From the NCBI GenBank assembly GCA_900472395.1, contig UCHV01000014.1:62001-126000 (forward strand): a DNA stretch of 64,000 nt, read 5' to 3'. This DNA is from Hyphomicrobiales bacterium (GTDB lineage Bacteria; Pseudomonadota; Alphaproteobacteria; Rhizobiales; Rhizobiaceae). Of this stretch, positions 1 through 9,622 are shown piece after piece. The notes below the pieces were generated by a model. That model saw only the letters and a program-made list of their open reading frames with translations. It searched no databases and was not told the DNA's origin. Numbering within the stretch: the stretch's first letter is position 1; every line of letters starts with the position of its first letter. Made by a program: the position numbers and the translations under genes.

Positions 1-707
1 CCCATGGGCTGACCAAGACTTACGACTCGAGACGCGTCGTCAACGGCGTGTCGCTGGTCGTGCGCCGGGGCGAGGCCGTCGGCCTGCTCGGGCCCAACGG
101 TGCGGGCAAGACCACCTGTTTCTACATGATCACCGGCCTGGTCGGCGTCGATCTCGGCATGATTGCCATCAACGGCAATGACGTGACGCGCATGCCGATG
201 TACCGTCGCGCGCGCCTCGGTGTCGGCTACCTGCCACAGGAAGCGTCGATCTTTCGTGGTCTGACGGTGGAAGAAAACATCCTTGCCGTTCTGGAAGTAC
301 ACCAGAAGGACAGGAAACTGCGTGCCCGCAAGCTGGACGAGCTGCTCGAAGAATTTCACATCGAACGCTTGCGCAAATCGCCGGCCGTTGCGCTTTCGGG
401 TGGTGAACGCCGCCGCCTGGAGATTGCCCGCGCATTGGCCACCGATCCGGCCTTCATGCTCCTGGACGAACCTTTTGCCGGCGTCGATCCGATTTCGGTA
501 TCCGACATTCAGAACCTCGTGCGTCACCTGACGGCACGCGGCATCGGCGTTCTGATCACCGACCACAACGTCCGCGAGACGCTTGGCCTGATCGACCGCG
601 CCTATATCATCCATGCCGGCGAGGTTCTGACCCACGGTCGCGCCGACGACATCGTCAACAATGCCGACGTGCGCCGCCTTTATCTGGGCGACAAGTTCAG
701 TCTTTGA
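1..707 (+). CDS. lptB: LPS export ABC transporter ATP-binding protein LptB (5' truncated by window edge)
   Basis: The reading frame is open from base 3, and the first visible residues (HGLTKTYDSRRVVNGVSL) already lie inside an ABC ATPase, so the true start is upstream of the window. Walker A (GPNGAGKT, near base 90), the signature LSGGERRR, Walker B with FMLLDEPFAGVDP and the H-loop TDHNV are all present. LptB is the cytoplasmic ATPase of LptB2FG, which drives lipopolysaccharide transport from the inner membrane to the LptC/LptA bridge. Its place just before rpoN is the classic proteobacterial lptA-lptB-rpoN order. The C-terminal end (DKFSL) is complete. Identity is very secure; only the N-terminus is missing. 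Confidence 0.96.
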   Translation, partial: HGLTKTYDSRRVVNGVSLVVRRGEAVGLLGPNGAGKTTCFYMITGLVGVDLGMIAINGNDVTRMPMYRRARLGVGYLPQEASIFRGLTVEENILAVLEVHQKDRKLRARKLDELLEEFHIERLRKSPAVALSGGERRRLEIARALATDPAFMLLDEPFAGVDPISVSDIQNLVRHLTARGIGVLITDHNVRETLGLIDRAYIIHAGEVLTHGRADDIVNNADVRRLYLGDKFSL

Positions 708-866
708 TCGATTCACCCTCAACGGCATGAATTTGGCGCCGGCCTGCGGTCGGCGCTTGACCAAACCCATATAAAAAGCAATTTTCGGGCCAAGTGAGAT
801 TTCTCCGTTACCCAGGACAGAGAAAAATCCACGAGTGGGAGATCGTCCGGGAGTATCGCGTTCGCC

Positions 867-2423
867 ATGGCCTTGTCCGCCAGCCTTTTCCTGCGACAGA
901 GCCAGTCGCTCGTCATGACGCCGCAACTGATGCAGTCGATCCAGCTGCTTCAGATGACGCATTTCGAGCTGAACCAGTTCATCGCGCAGGAGGTGGAAAA
1001 GAACCCGCTGCTCGATTTGTCGCCCAATGACGGGCAAGGTGAAGCAACCGACGCCAACTTCGACAATGCCGGCGATGATCGGGACCGGCACGGCTCCGAC
1101 GATGCCCGCGGCGATGCGGAGACGGACTGGTACGAAACAGGGCGCGAGGATGGCGGCGCCCATATTTCCGAGCAGATCGACGCCAGTTTCGAAAATGTCT
1201 TTCCCGATGACGTGCCGCAGGTTCGCCCCGATGCGCCGGAACTGATGGGGCAATGGAAATCCATGCCGGGTGGCGAAGGCGGCGAGGCTTACGACCTCGA
1301 TGATTTCGTCGCCGGACAGTTGAGCCTGCACGACCATATCGCCCAGCAAATACCGTTTCTGGTGTCCGGGATCGGCGAAAGACTTATTGCGCAGCACCTG
1401 ATCGACCAGCTTGACGATGCCGGTTACCTGCACGCCGATATGCAGGAAATTGCAGACAGGCTGGGCACGGGGCGCGAGGAAGTCGAAGCGGTTCTGGAGC
1501 GGCTGCAAACACTTGATCCACCTGGCATTTTTGCACGTTCTCTGGCGGAATGTCTGGCAATCCAGCTGAAGCAGAAGGATCGCTACGACCCGGCCATGCA
1601 GACGCTGGTGGAGCATCTGGAACTATTGGGCAAACGCGACTTTGCCAGCTTACGCAAACTCTGCGGTGTCGACGACGAGGATCTCCTCGACATGCTGGCC
1701 GAGATCCGCCAGCTGAACCCGAAGCCCGGCAGCGGTTTCGAGACCGGCGTGTCCGAAGCGATCGTGCCCGATGTCGTGGTGCGGTCCGGCGCCGATGGCG
1801 GCTGGGCAATCGAACTCAACCCGGAAACGCTGCCGCGCGTTCTCGTGAACCAGACCTATTTCCAGACGGTCTCTAAAACCGTCGCCAGACGAAGCGAGGA
1901 TCAGGCTTTCCTTTCCGAATGCCTGCAGAGCGCCAACTGGCTGACACGCAGTCTGGATCAGCGCGCCAAGACGATCATGAAGGTGGCATCGGAAATCGTG
2001 CGCCAGCAGGATGCCTTCCTGTTGCACGGCATCGAACATTTGCGGCCGCTGAACCTGAAGACAGTGGCAGACGCGATCAAGATGCACGAATCGACGGTCA
2101 GCCGCGTCACCTCCAACAAATACATGCTGACGCCGCGCGGCCTGTTCGAACTCAAATATTTTTTCACCGTTTCGATCGGCTCCGCGGAAGGCGGCGACAA
2201 TCATTCGGCCGAAGCCGTACGCCACAGGATTCGCCAGATGATTGCGCAGGAATCGCCTGATGCGGTGCTTTCGGATGACGACATTGTTATCGTCCTGAAG
2301 AAGGGCGGGGTCGATCTAGCTCGCCGCACGGTTGCGAAATATCGCGAGGCGATGGACATCCCTTCCTCTGTTCAAAGGCGGCGTGAAAAGCGCGCGCTCG
2401 CCAAGGTTTCCAAGGCCGTCTGA
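867..2423 (+). CDS. rpoN: RNA polymerase sigma-54 factor RpoN
   Basis: 518 aa, full length for the family. Residues 1-50 are the Gln/Leu-rich region I (SQSLVMTPQLMQSIQLLQM) that contacts bEBP activators. An acidic region II follows (about 60-120), then the core-binding domain. Near the C-terminus lie a helix-turn-helix (MHESTVSRVTSNKYM) and the diagnostic RpoN box ARRTVAKYRE (about 485-494), which binds the -24 promoter element. RpoN directs nitrogen, C4-dicarboxylate and other enhancer-dependent transcription in rhizobia. It lies 159 bp after lptB and is followed by hpf and ptsN, the usual rpoN cluster. The start at 867 matches the conserved N-terminus MALSASLFLRQSQSLVMTPQ. Confidence 0.98.
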   Translation: MALSASLFLRQSQSLVMTPQLMQSIQLLQMTHFELNQFIAQEVEKNPLLDLSPNDGQGEATDANFDNAGDDRDRHGSDDARGDAETDWYETGREDGGAHISEQIDASFENVFPDDVPQVRPDAPELMGQWKSMPGGEGGEAYDLDDFVAGQLSLHDHIAQQIPFLVSGIGERLIAQHLIDQLDDAGYLHADMQEIADRLGTGREEVEAVLERLQTLDPPGIFARSLAECLAIQLKQKDRYDPAMQTLVEHLELLGKRDFASLRKLCGVDDEDLLDMLAEIRQLNPKPGSGFETGVSEAIVPDVVVRSGADGGWAIELNPETLPRVLVNQTYFQTVSKTVARRSEDQAFLSECLQSANWLTRSLDQRAKTIMKVASEIVRQQDAFLLHGIEHLRPLNLKTVADAIKMHESTVSRVTSNKYMLTPRGLFELKYFFTVSIGSAEGGDNHSAEAVRHRIRQMIAQESPDAVLSDDDIVIVLKKGGVDLARRTVAKYREAMDIPSSVQRRREKRALAKVSKAV

Positions 2424-2500
2424 GCCGTTCAAAACACCGGAAAACCGCCGCTTTACCCACAGGCGCAGGGTCTTGCACAAACTGCTAATTTTCCCCACCG

Positions 2501-2529
2501 TTGACTTTCGATATGTCTGCGTCTAGAAG
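2501..2529 (+). promoter_or_regulatory. candidate sigma-70-type promoter upstream of hpf
   Basis: TTGACT at 2501-2506 and TAGAAG at 2524-2529 are separated by 17 bp, a good fit to the housekeeping -35/-10 pattern. It sits in the 259-bp gap between rpoN and hpf and would give a leader of about 150 nt. This is sequence resemblance only. Confidence 0.4.
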
Positions 2530-2682
2530 CCCGCCGCATCGGCTTGGAGATATGCGCCACACCTCGATCCCTCAATTATGACCTGATAGCGCAATTTGCC
2601 TCATCACCGCGTGAAGAGCTTGGATGCGTCCGCGGCTTGGCGTAAACTGTTCGTGCAAGTCACGACAAGAAGGAAACAATCC

Positions 2683-3255
2683 ATGAGTGTGCGTGTATCT
2701 GGAAAGCATATGGAGATTGGCGACTCGTTCCGTCAGAAGATCGAGGCCCATATCGGTGATGCGGTTACCAAATACTTCGACGGGGGATATTCCAGCCAGG
2801 TGATCGTTGAAAAGGCGGGTTCTTCGCGCTTTTCGGCTGACTGCAAGATCCACCTCGATTCGGGCGTGGTTTTCCACGCGGCCGGTCAGGCCAACGACCC
2901 GCAACTGAGCTTCGATGCTGCTGCAGAACGAATTGAAAAGCGTCTGCGTCGCTACAAGCGTCGCCTCAAGGACCATCACGCCGGCAACGGCAATGGTCAT
3001 GAAGACGTCGCCTACGCGATCATGGATTCCATTCCTGACGACGACCAGGAAGTGGCGGAGGATTTTGCTCCGACGATCGTCGCCGAAAGCTCCAAACAGC
3101 TGCGCACCATGACGGTGGCAACGGCTGTAATGGCGCTGGACATGACCGATGAACCGGTTCTCCTGTTCCGTAGCCCGGACAAGGAACTGAACATCGTTTA
3201 CCGCCGCAACGACGGCAATATTGGCTGGATCGACGCCGCCAATATCAAAGGATAA
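2683..3255 (+). CDS. hpf: Ribosome hibernation-promoting factor, long form (HPF/RaiA)
   Basis: 190 aa from the ATG at 2683, which follows the purine-rich AGGAAACAATCC. An upstream in-frame start at 2596 would add an unconserved tail. Residues 1-100 are the S30AE/RaiA domain that binds the decoding site of the 30S subunit (begins MSVRVSGKHMEIGDSFRQKI). After a linker (about 100-125), residues 130-185 match the C-terminal dimerisation domain of long HPFs, ending in DEPVLLFRSPDKELNIVYRRNDGNIGWID. Long HPF forms 100S ribosome dimers in stationary phase or starvation. Its position between rpoN and ptsN is standard in proteobacteria. Confidence 0.95.
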   Translation: MSVRVSGKHMEIGDSFRQKIEAHIGDAVTKYFDGGYSSQVIVEKAGSSRFSADCKIHLDSGVVFHAAGQANDPQLSFDAAAERIEKRLRRYKRRLKDHHAGNGNGHEDVAYAIMDSIPDDDQEVAEDFAPTIVAESSKQLRTMTVATAVMALDMTDEPVLLFRSPDKELNIVYRRNDGNIGWIDAANIKG

Positions 3256-3321
3256 GAGACTGGTCGGGAGCGGTTCAAAGCCGCTCCCCTCGCCCCGCTC
3301 GGTGGCAAAAGGATGAGAAGA

Positions 3322-3786
3322 ATGGCTTTGGCAGATCTGCTGCAGCAAGATGCGATTATCCCCAGCTTGAAGGTGAATTCCAAAAAGCAATTGCTGCAGG
3401 AACTGGCTGCCAGGGCTGCCAAACTGACCGGTGTACCGGAGCGCGAGATCTTCGATGTGATCGTTCAGCGCGAACGCCTCGGTTCCACGGGCGTGGGCCA
3501 TGGCATTGCCATCCCGCACGGCAAGCTGACTGCCATTTCGCAGATCGTCGGCCTGTTCGCCCGCCTCGACGCTCCCGTCGATTTCGAGGCTCTGGACGAT
3601 GAGCCCGTCGATCTGGTCTTCCTGCTGCTCGCCCCGGAAGGCGCCGGCGCCGATCACTTGAAGGCGCTTTCGCGCATTGCCCGCGTACTGCGCGACCAGG
3701 ATCTGGTGACCAAGTTGCGCGCCACCGATTCCGCCTCCGCCATTTATGCCTTCCTTAACGAGGAACAGGCTTCCAACGCGGCTTAA
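3322..3786 (+). CDS. ptsN: PTS IIA-like nitrogen-regulatory protein PtsN (EIIANtr)
   Basis: 154 aa from the ATG at 3322, chosen over an in-frame ATG at 3313 because AAGGATGAGAAG immediately upstream then serves as ribosome-binding site and the product starts MALADLLQQDAIIPSLK as in related proteins. The phosphoryl-accepting histidine lies in VGHGIAIPHGKL (about residue 66). EIIANtr receives phosphate through EINtr (PtsP) and NPr and modulates potassium uptake, KdpD/PhoR-type kinases and carbon/nitrogen balance; it acts as a regulator, not a sugar carrier. It is the last gene of the rpoN cluster and ends at a strong terminator. Confidence 0.95.
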   Translation: MALADLLQQDAIIPSLKVNSKKQLLQELAARAAKLTGVPEREIFDVIVQRERLGSTGVGHGIAIPHGKLTAISQIVGLFARLDAPVDFEALDDEPVDLVFLLLAPEGAGADHLKALSRIARVLRDQDLVTKLRATDSASAIYAFLNEEQASNAA

Positions 3787-3805
3787 GGCATTTTCAAAGT
3801 TTCAA

Positions 3806-3849
3806 AACGAAAAGCCCTGGGTATCTGTCGATACCCAGGGCTTTTCGTT
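3806..3849. terminator. bidirectional intrinsic terminator between ptsN and grpE
   Basis: A 20-bp perfect inverted repeat (3806-3825 with 3830-3849) has a 4-nt loop (TGTC). Its core is AAAAGCCCTGGGTATC, and the flanking A-run and T-run give a U-tract on either strand. It lies between the convergent ptsN (+) and grpE (-) genes and can end transcription from both sides. Confidence 0.9.
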
Positions 3850-3869
3850 GGAATGACATTGGTTGCCTA

Positions 3870-4487
3870 TCAGGCCTTGTCGTCGGCGACGTCCGCTTTC
3901 GGACCACCCTTGGCGACACCGACCATGGCCGGGCGCAGGACGCGCTCGCCGATCGTGTAACCGGCCTGGACCACCTGCACGACGGTGTTGTTCGGCACGG
4001 CCGGGTTCGGCACTTCGAACATGGCCTGATGGAAGTTCGGATCGAACTTCTCACCTTCCGGCTCGATCTTCTTCACGCCATGGCGCTCCAGCGTCGACAG
4101 CATGGAACGCTCGGTCATTTCCACACCTTCGAGAAGGGTAGTGAGGCCGGCATCGGCACCGGCGCGCATGTCTTCTGGAACGGCATCCAGTGCACGGCGA
4201 AGATTGTCCGACACGCCGAGCATGTCGCGAGCGAAATTGGTGACGCCATAAACCTTGGCATCCTTCAGTTCGCGTTCGGTGCGGCGGCGCAGATTATCCA
4301 TATCGGCGGCGAGGCGTACAAAACGATCGCGAAGTTCGGCATTTTCAGCCTGGAGTTCTGCAATCGGATCGGGCTCGGCGAGATCGGCTTCGGCCGCATC
4401 GATATCGTCAAACGCGGATGCCACGGCTTCAGCCGTATTTTCATGTTCTGCCGCGTCAGGGCCGTTGTTCTTGGTTTCGTCGGTCAT
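3870..4487 (-). CDS. grpE: Nucleotide exchange factor GrpE
   Basis: 205 aa. An acidic, low-complexity N-terminus (about 1-45, rich in Glu/Asp/Ala) leads into the long dimerising helix ([22 protein letters not shown], followed by the LRRR-type motif NLRRRTERE). The C-terminal beta domain contains [15 protein letters not shown] and [18 protein letters not shown], the hallmark of GrpE. It releases ADP from DnaK. It lies downstream of hrcA on the same strand (105-bp gap), the common alphaproteobacterial hrcA-grpE arrangement. No CIRCE element is seen here. Confidence 0.97.
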   Translation of the reverse strand: MTDETKNNGPDAAEHENTAEAVASAFDDIDAAEADLAEPDPIAELQAENAELRDRFVRLAADMDNLRRRTERELKDAKVYGVTNFARDMLGVSDNLRRALDAVPEDMRAGADAGLTTLLEGVEMTERSMLSTLERHGVKKIEPEGEKFDPNFHQAMFEVPNPAVPNNTVVQVVQAGYTIGERVLRPAMVGVAKGGPKADVADDKA

Positions 4488-4592
4488 GACGGTCTCCGAA
4501 TGGTGTTCATGTGGATTGGCCCCGATATCAGGGTTTGAGCCGAAAAAATCAAGAGTTTGCGGCGAGGAAGCGGCATCTAGGCCCAGAAGCCC

Positions 4593-5675
4593 TTAACGCG
4601 GGGTGCGCGACATGCGGGCGAGAAGCTGGGCGGTGTAATCCACCATCGGTACAATACGCGAATAATTGAGCCGTGTCGGGCCGATAACGCCGACAGCACC
4701 GACGATACGATCCTCGCCATCGCGATAAGGCGCGACGATGAGCGATGAGCCGGACAGCGAAAACAGTTTGTTTTCCGAACCGATAAAGATGCGCACCCCC
4801 GGCCCGCTTTCGGCCAGATCGAGGATCTCGATCAGGCTGTCCTTCTTTTCGAGATCATCGAAAAGAAGTCGCAGACGGTCCATGTCGTCCGCACCCTCCA
4901 GCCCTTGCAGGAGGTTGGCACGACCACGCACGATCAGCTGCGCCGGCTTGCCTTCGCCATTATCGCCCGACCAGACGGCAAGGCCACGGGAAACCAGATC
5001 CTGCGATAGCGCATCGAGTTCACCCTTCACCTGCTCCTTGAGCCTGGTGATCTGGCTGCGCAGATCGGGCAGGGTCTGGCCGGTCAGGTGGGCGTTGACG
5101 TAATTGGCGGCTTCCGTGAGCTGCGACGAGGTGATGCCGGACGGCAGGTCGATAACACGGTTTTCCACCTGATTGTGTTCACCGACCAGAATGGCGAGCG
5201 CCTTGGTGGGCTCCAGCCGGATGAATTCGACATGCTTGAGAACGGGATCGCTTTTCGAAGTGATGACGATGCCGGCGCCGCGTGACACGCCCGAGAGCAT
5301 GCGGCTTGCCTCCGTCAGCATGGTTTCAATCGGCTGGCCACGATCGGAAGCGCGCACTTCGCGATCGATGTTGGCGCGTTCTTCCGGCGACAGATCCCCC
5401 ACCTGCATGAAGGCATCGACGAAAAAACGCAGGCCCGTCTGGGTGGGCAGGCGGCCGGCACTGATATGCGGGGAATAGATGAGGCCGAGTTCCTCGAGGT
5501 CGCTCATGACATTGCGCACCGAGGCCGGCGACAGCGACATGGGCAAAAGCCGCGACAGATTGCGCGAGCCGAGCGGTTCGCCATTTTCCAGATAGCTCTC
5601 GACTATGCGGCGAAAGATCTCGCGGGAGCGGTCGTCGAGAATGGATTCCGTCGCCGTCGATGCCGAAAATGCCAT
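4593..5675 (-). CDS. hrcA: Heat-inducible transcription repressor HrcA
   Basis: 360 aa, typical length. Residues about 15-90 form the winged helix domain ([53 protein letters not shown]), followed by the GAF-like dimerisation domain. HrcA binds CIRCE operators in front of groESL-type operons and is itself helped to fold by GroEL. The start is supported by GGATAGGCAGAC directly upstream on the minus strand. It is divergent from rph across a 163-bp shared promoter region. Confidence 0.97.
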   Translation of the reverse strand: MAFSASTATESILDDRSREIFRRIVESYLENGEPLGSRNLSRLLPMSLSPASVRNVMSDLEELGLIYSPHISAGRLPTQTGLRFFVDAFMQVGDLSPEERANIDREVRASDRGQPIETMLTEASRMLSGVSRGAGIVITSKSDPVLKHVEFIRLEPTKALAILVGEHNQVENRVIDLPSGITSSQLTEAANYVNAHLTGQTLPDLRSQITRLKEQVKGELDALSQDLVSRGLAVWSGDNGEGKPAQLIVRGRANLLQGLEGADDMDRLRLLFDDLEKKDSLIEILDLAESGPGVRIFIGSENKLFSLSGSSLIVAPYRDGEDRIVGAVGVIGPTRLNYSRIVPMVDYTAQLLARMSRTPR

Positions 5676-5838
5676 ATGTCTGCCTATCCTGCCTGCAAAC
5701 CTTCACCGTCTGACAATGCAGATATAATGCCGCGGCGGCCATGGCAAAAGGGAAAAGCAGAAAGGTGATCGCCGGCTTTTCCTTTGCAAAAGCGGCCTCA
5801 CAGTTCTAGAAACGCGATCACCAATTATGGAGTGAAGC

Positions 5839-6558
5839 ATGCGGCCTTCAGGCAGAAAAATCGACCAGATGCGCAAGGTCTCTTTCGAGCGCAATTTTTC
5901 CAAGCACGCGGAAGGTTCGTGCCTCGTGAAATTCGGCGAAACGCATGTGCTGTGCACGGCAAGCCTTGAAGAAAAGACGCCGCCGTGGCTGCGCAATTCC
6001 GGCAAGGGCTGGGTAACGGCCGAATACGGCATGCTGCCGCGCGCCACCGGCGACCGCATGAAGCGCGAGGCCGCAACCGGCAAGCAGGGTGGACGCACCC
6101 AGGAAATCCAGCGCCTGATCGGCCGATCCCTGCGCGCGGTCGTCGACCTCGAGGCGCTCGGCGAAAAGCAGATCACCATCGACTGCGACGTCATCCAGGC
6201 GGATGGCGGCACGCGCACGGCAGCCATCACCGGCGGCTTCATTGCTTTGCACGACTGCCTGAAATGGATGGAAGCCCGCAACATGGCCAAGGTGGACAAG
6301 GTTCTGAAGGATCATGTCGCTGCCATTTCCTGCGGCATCTTTGCCGGTCAGTCCGTGATCGACCTCGACTATCTCGAGGATTCCGCTGCCGAAACCGACG
6401 CCAACTTCGTCATGACCGGCTCCGGCGGCATTGTGGAGGTTCAGGGCACGGCTGAAGGCAAGCCGTTCAGCCGCGAAGAGTTTCTGACGCTGCTGGATCT
6501 GGCAACCGCCGGCACTGCCGAGTTGGTGGCCATGCAGAAGGCTGCCATTGCGGGTTGA
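5839..6558 (+). CDS. rph: Ribonuclease PH
   Basis: 239 aa, the usual length. It opens [20 protein letters not shown] with the phosphorolytic RNase fold: [39 protein letters not shown] and [20 protein letters not shown] are family signatures, and [22 protein letters not shown] contains the acidic metal/phosphate region. It is a 3'-5' phosphorolytic exonuclease trimming tRNA precursors and rRNA. GGAG upstream of 5839 supports the start. It heads a probable transcription unit rph-VOC-rdgB-hemW. Confidence 0.97.
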   Translation: MRPSGRKIDQMRKVSFERNFSKHAEGSCLVKFGETHVLCTASLEEKTPPWLRNSGKGWVTAEYGMLPRATGDRMKREAATGKQGGRTQEIQRLIGRSLRAVVDLEALGEKQITIDCDVIQADGGTRTAAITGGFIALHDCLKWMEARNMAKVDKVLKDHVAAISCGIFAGQSVIDLDYLEDSAAETDANFVMTGSGGIVEVQGTAEGKPFSREEFLTLLDLATAGTAELVAMQKAAIAG

Positions 6559-6609
6559 TTTTTGACGGCGGTCACAAACGTGGCCGCCGTTCCCCCGGAG
6601 AATGACAGG

Positions 6610-7014
6610 ATGATCGACGGCATTCTCGAAACAGCACTTTATGTCGATGACCTCGATGGTGCCGAAGCTTTTTACGGTACCCTCCTCGGCCTCGAAAAAA
6701 TCTCCCGAGCCGGCAACCGCCATATCTTCTTTCGCTGCGGCCCCGGCATTCTTCTGATCTTCAACCGTACCGAAACCATCAAGCCGCCCTTGCCCGAGGC
6801 GCTACCCGTTCCGACCCACGGCACGACGGGCGCAGGCCATGCCTGTTTCCGCGTCAATGCGGAAGCGATTGACTTGATCGCCGAAAAGCTCAACAAGGCG
6901 GGCGTTTCCATCGAAAGCGACTTTCGCTGGCCGAACGGCGCGCGATCGATCTATTTCCGCGATCCGGCCGGCAACAGCCTGGAATGCGCCGAACCCAAAC
7001 TCTGGAATCTTTGA
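6610..7014 (+). CDS. VOC (glyoxalase/bleomycin-resistance) superfamily protein
   Basis: 134 aa from the ATG at 6610; an upstream in-frame ATG at 6562 would place the start 3 bp after rph with an atypical leader. Two beta-alpha-beta-beta-beta modules are visible: [23 protein letters not shown] and [19 protein letters not shown]. The metal-ligand-type residues of the fold are present (GAGHACF, and the terminal [12 protein letters not shown] with its Glu). The fold covers dioxygenases, glyoxalases and resistance proteins, and the substrate cannot be told from sequence. It is tightly packed between rph and rdgB, so probably cotranscribed. Confidence 0.8.
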   Translation: MIDGILETALYVDDLDGAEAFYGTLLGLEKISRAGNRHIFFRCGPGILLIFNRTETIKPPLPEALPVPTHGTTGAGHACFRVNAEAIDLIAEKLNKAGVSIESDFRWPNGARSIYFRDPAGNSLECAEPKLWNL

Positions 7015-7024
7015 AGGACCGCCC

Positions 7025-7669
7025 ATGCGCAAGCTCGAGACCCGCACCATTGTCGTTGCCAGCCACAATGCCGGAAAAATCCGCGAGATCGCCGACCTGA
7101 TCGGTCCCTTCGGTTTTTCGGCAAAATCGGCAGCCGAGCTGAAATTCGAGGAGCCGGATGAAACCGGCACGACATTCGAGGAAAATGCGGCGATCAAGGC
7201 GCTCGCTTCGGCAAAAGCATCCGGCCTGCCTGCGCTTTCCGACGACAGCGGTCTCGTGATCGACGCGCTGGATGGCGCACCGGGCGTCTATACTGCCAAC
7301 TGGGCCGAACGCGAGGATGGCAGCCGCGATTTTCCGTGGGCAATGCAGAAGGTGGAAACCGCCTTGCAGGACAAGGGCGCGACGACGGCGGACAAGCGCA
7401 CGGCGCGTTTCGTCAGCGTGCTCTGCCTTGCTTGGCCCGATGGCCACACCGAGATGTTCAGAGGCGAAGTCGAGGGCACGATCGCCTGGCCGCCGCGCGG
7501 CGCCGATGGTTTTGGTTACGACCCGATCTTTCAGCCGCAGGGTTACGACACCACATTCGGTGAAATGACGGCGGACGAAAAGCACGGCTGGAAACCCGGC
7601 GATGCGGAAGCGCTTTCCCACCGCGCCCGCGCCTTCAAGATTTTTGTCGAAACCTGCCTGGAAGCGTAA
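7025..7669 (+). CDS. rdgB: XTP/dITP diphosphatase (non-canonical purine NTP pyrophosphatase, RdgB/HAM1)
   Basis: 214 aa. Family motifs appear in order: [18 protein letters not shown] (substrate loop with S-x-N-x-G-K), [40 protein letters not shown] (metal-binding Asp), [22 protein letters not shown] and the C-terminal SHRARAF. It hydrolyses dITP and XTP to monophosphates, cleaning the nucleotide pool. It sits 10 bp after the VOC gene and 10 bp before hemW, in the common rph-rdgB-hemW operon order. Confidence 0.96.
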   Translation: MRKLETRTIVVASHNAGKIREIADLIGPFGFSAKSAAELKFEEPDETGTTFEENAAIKALASAKASGLPALSDDSGLVIDALDGAPGVYTANWAEREDGSRDFPWAMQKVETALQDKGATTADKRTARFVSVLCLAWPDGHTEMFRGEVEGTIAWPPRGADGFGYDPIFQPQGYDTTFGEMTADEKHGWKPGDAEALSHRARAFKIFVETCLEA

Positions 7670-7679
7670 ACAACACCCT

Positions 7680-8870
7680 ATGGACACCGTGCTCGACCGC
7701 CATGCCAAACTTCTGCCCGATACCGGCGAACCCGGTTTCGGGATCTATGTGCATTGGCCCTTCTGTGCCGCCAAGTGTCCTTACTGCGACTTCAACAGCC
7801 ATGTCCGCCACCAGCCTGTCGATCAGGAGCGGTTCACTGCCGCCTTCCTGAAAGAGATGGCATGGATGCGGCAGATGAGCGGCCCGAAAACCGTGACCAG
7901 CGTGTTTCTGGGCGGCGGCACACCATCGCTGATGCACCCGAACACGGTATCGGCCATTCTCGACGGTATTGCAAAAAACTGGCATATGCCTGACGGCATC
8001 GAGATCACCATGGAGGCCAACCCTTCCAGCGTGGAAGCGGAGCGGTTTCGCGGGTATCGCGCCGGTGGTGTCAACCGCGTGTCGCTGGGTGTGCAGGCGC
8101 TGAACGACCGCGACCTGAAGTTTCTCGGCCGCCTGCATGACGTCGAAGACGCGCTGAAGGCAATCAAACTGGCACGCGACATTTTTCCGCGCATGTCTTT
8201 CGACCTCATCTATGCCCGGCCGAAACAGACCGTGGCCGAATGGGAAAAGGAACTGCATCAGGCCATCGACTTTGCCGTCGACCACCTGTCGCTCTACCAG
8301 CTGACCATAGAGGAAGGCACGCCCTTCTATGGCCTGCACAAGGCCGGCAAACTGATCGTGCCGGATGGTGACCAGTCGGCCGATCTTTACGAGGCAACGC
8401 AGGAGATTACCGCACGGTTCGGCATGCCGGCCTATGAGGTTTCCAACCACGCCGTGCCGGGGGCTGAAAGCCGCCATAACCTGACCTATTGGCGTTACGG
8501 CGATTACACGGGCATCGGCCCCGGCGCGCATGGGCGGCTGACGCGCGGCTCTTATAAGGTTGCGACCGCCACCGAGCGCAAGCCGGAAGCCTGGCTCGAC
8601 CTCGTGGAAGCGCATGGCCACGGCATGGTGGAGCAGGAAATGCTCGGTTATGACGAGATGGCCGACGAATTGCTGCTGATGGGCCTGCGTCTGACCGAGG
8701 GCGTCGATCTTGCTCGCTGGAGCCAGCTTTCCGGCCGCGACCCAAACCCGGAGCGCGAGCAGACTTTACTGGAACACGGGTTTATCGAACGCATCGGCAA
8801 TTCCCGCCTGCGCTGCACACCCTCCGGCATGCTGATCCTCGATGCCGTGGTGGCCGATCTCGCCTGCTGA
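7680..8870 (+). CDS. hemW: Radical SAM heme chaperone HemW (HemN-like)
   Basis: 396 aa from the ATG at 7680; longer in-frame starts overlap rdgB and add an unconserved tail. The radical-SAM cluster motif CAAKCPYCDF (Cys 29, 33, 36) follows YVHWPF. Further HemW/HemN signatures are FLGGGTPSLM, EANPSSVEAERFRGYRAGGVNRVSLGVQ and HNLTYWRYGDYTGIGPGAHGR. Despite similarity to coproporphyrinogen dehydrogenase HemN, proteins of this length with CxxxCxxCxF and the HNxxYW motif are HemW heme-trafficking proteins. Last gene of the rph unit. Confidence 0.93.
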   Translation: MDTVLDRHAKLLPDTGEPGFGIYVHWPFCAAKCPYCDFNSHVRHQPVDQERFTAAFLKEMAWMRQMSGPKTVTSVFLGGGTPSLMHPNTVSAILDGIAKNWHMPDGIEITMEANPSSVEAERFRGYRAGGVNRVSLGVQALNDRDLKFLGRLHDVEDALKAIKLARDIFPRMSFDLIYARPKQTVAEWEKELHQAIDFAVDHLSLYQLTIEEGTPFYGLHKAGKLIVPDGDQSADLYEATQEITARFGMPAYEVSNHAVPGAESRHNLTYWRYGDYTGIGPGAHGRLTRGSYKVATATERKPEAWLDLVEAHGHGMVEQEMLGYDEMADELLLMGLRLTEGVDLARWSQLSGRDPNPEREQTLLEHGFIERIGNSRLRCTPSGMLILDAVVADLAC

Positions 8871-8882
8871 GAAGACTTGCGC

Positions 8883-9497
8883 CTATCGCGAAAGCATCAG
8901 CTTGGTACCGAAGCCCAGAAACACCATGCCGACACCGAGATCGATCTTCTTTTTGGCTTTCAGGTAACCGGCAGCGACGCGCGGATGGGTGATCAGACCC
9001 ACAAGGCAGGTGTAATAGAGGGTCGAGACCGTCATCATAACGGCGATGGCGGCAAGGCCATAAAGGAAGGGCGTGCCGGCAGGCATGGTGGCGGCGAAAA
9101 GTGACGCGACGAAAAGCGCCGTTTTCGGATTGGCGAGATTGGTGGCAAGCCCCATGCGATAGGCGGCTTTCAGAGGGATATCGATTTTCGCGGCAGCAAG
9201 ATCGGCAACCGGACCGGAACGCCTGAGATCCCGCAAAATCTTGAAGCCAAGCCAGACGAGATAAAGCCCGCCAACGATCTTCAGTGCCAGATAGGCGAAA
9301 GGCGCGGCCTGGAACAACGCATTGATGCCCAGCCAGCCGGCAAGCCCCCAACAAAACGTTCCGGTGATCGTGCCGGCCGACGCCACCGCGGCGACCTTTC
9401 GTGGCGCCGTCAGCGCATAACGCATGACCAGCAATGTGTTCGGTCCCGGCGTGAGGCAGGCAACCGCCCAGATAGTGGCAACGGAAATAAGAAACAT
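8883..9497 (-). CDS. LysE/RhtB family amino-acid exporter
   Basis: 204 aa from the ATG at 9497, which has GAGGGG about 9 bp upstream; a longer in-frame start at 9533 would add a charged tail before the first membrane helix. It begins MFLISVATIWAVACLTPGPNTLLVMRYAL, where TPGPN is the LysE/RhtB signature after TM1. About six hydrophobic helices follow, with GGLYLVWLGFKILR and NPKTALFVASLFAATMPAG typical of the family. Inner-membrane efflux of amino acids or derivatives; the substrate cannot be predicted. It runs in the same direction as the ArsR gene 125 bp upstream, so they may be cotranscribed. Confidence 0.88.
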   Translation of the reverse strand: MFLISVATIWAVACLTPGPNTLLVMRYALTAPRKVAAVASAGTITGTFCWGLAGWLGINALFQAAPFAYLALKIVGGLYLVWLGFKILRDLRRSGPVADLAAAKIDIPLKAAYRMGLATNLANPKTALFVASLFAATMPAGTPFLYGLAAIAVMMTVSTLYYTCLVGLITHPRVAAGYLKAKKKIDLGVGMVFLGFGTKLMLSR

Positions 9498-9622
9498 TCT
9501 TTGAGCCCCTCGGCATGGCTTTTTTGAAGACATGCGCCTCGGAGATGCTCGTGGTCAAGGTGGAAAGGGCCGCAAAACTCCGCCACATAAACGGCTGCGT
9601 ATATCCGGCCGCTCGATGCGCG

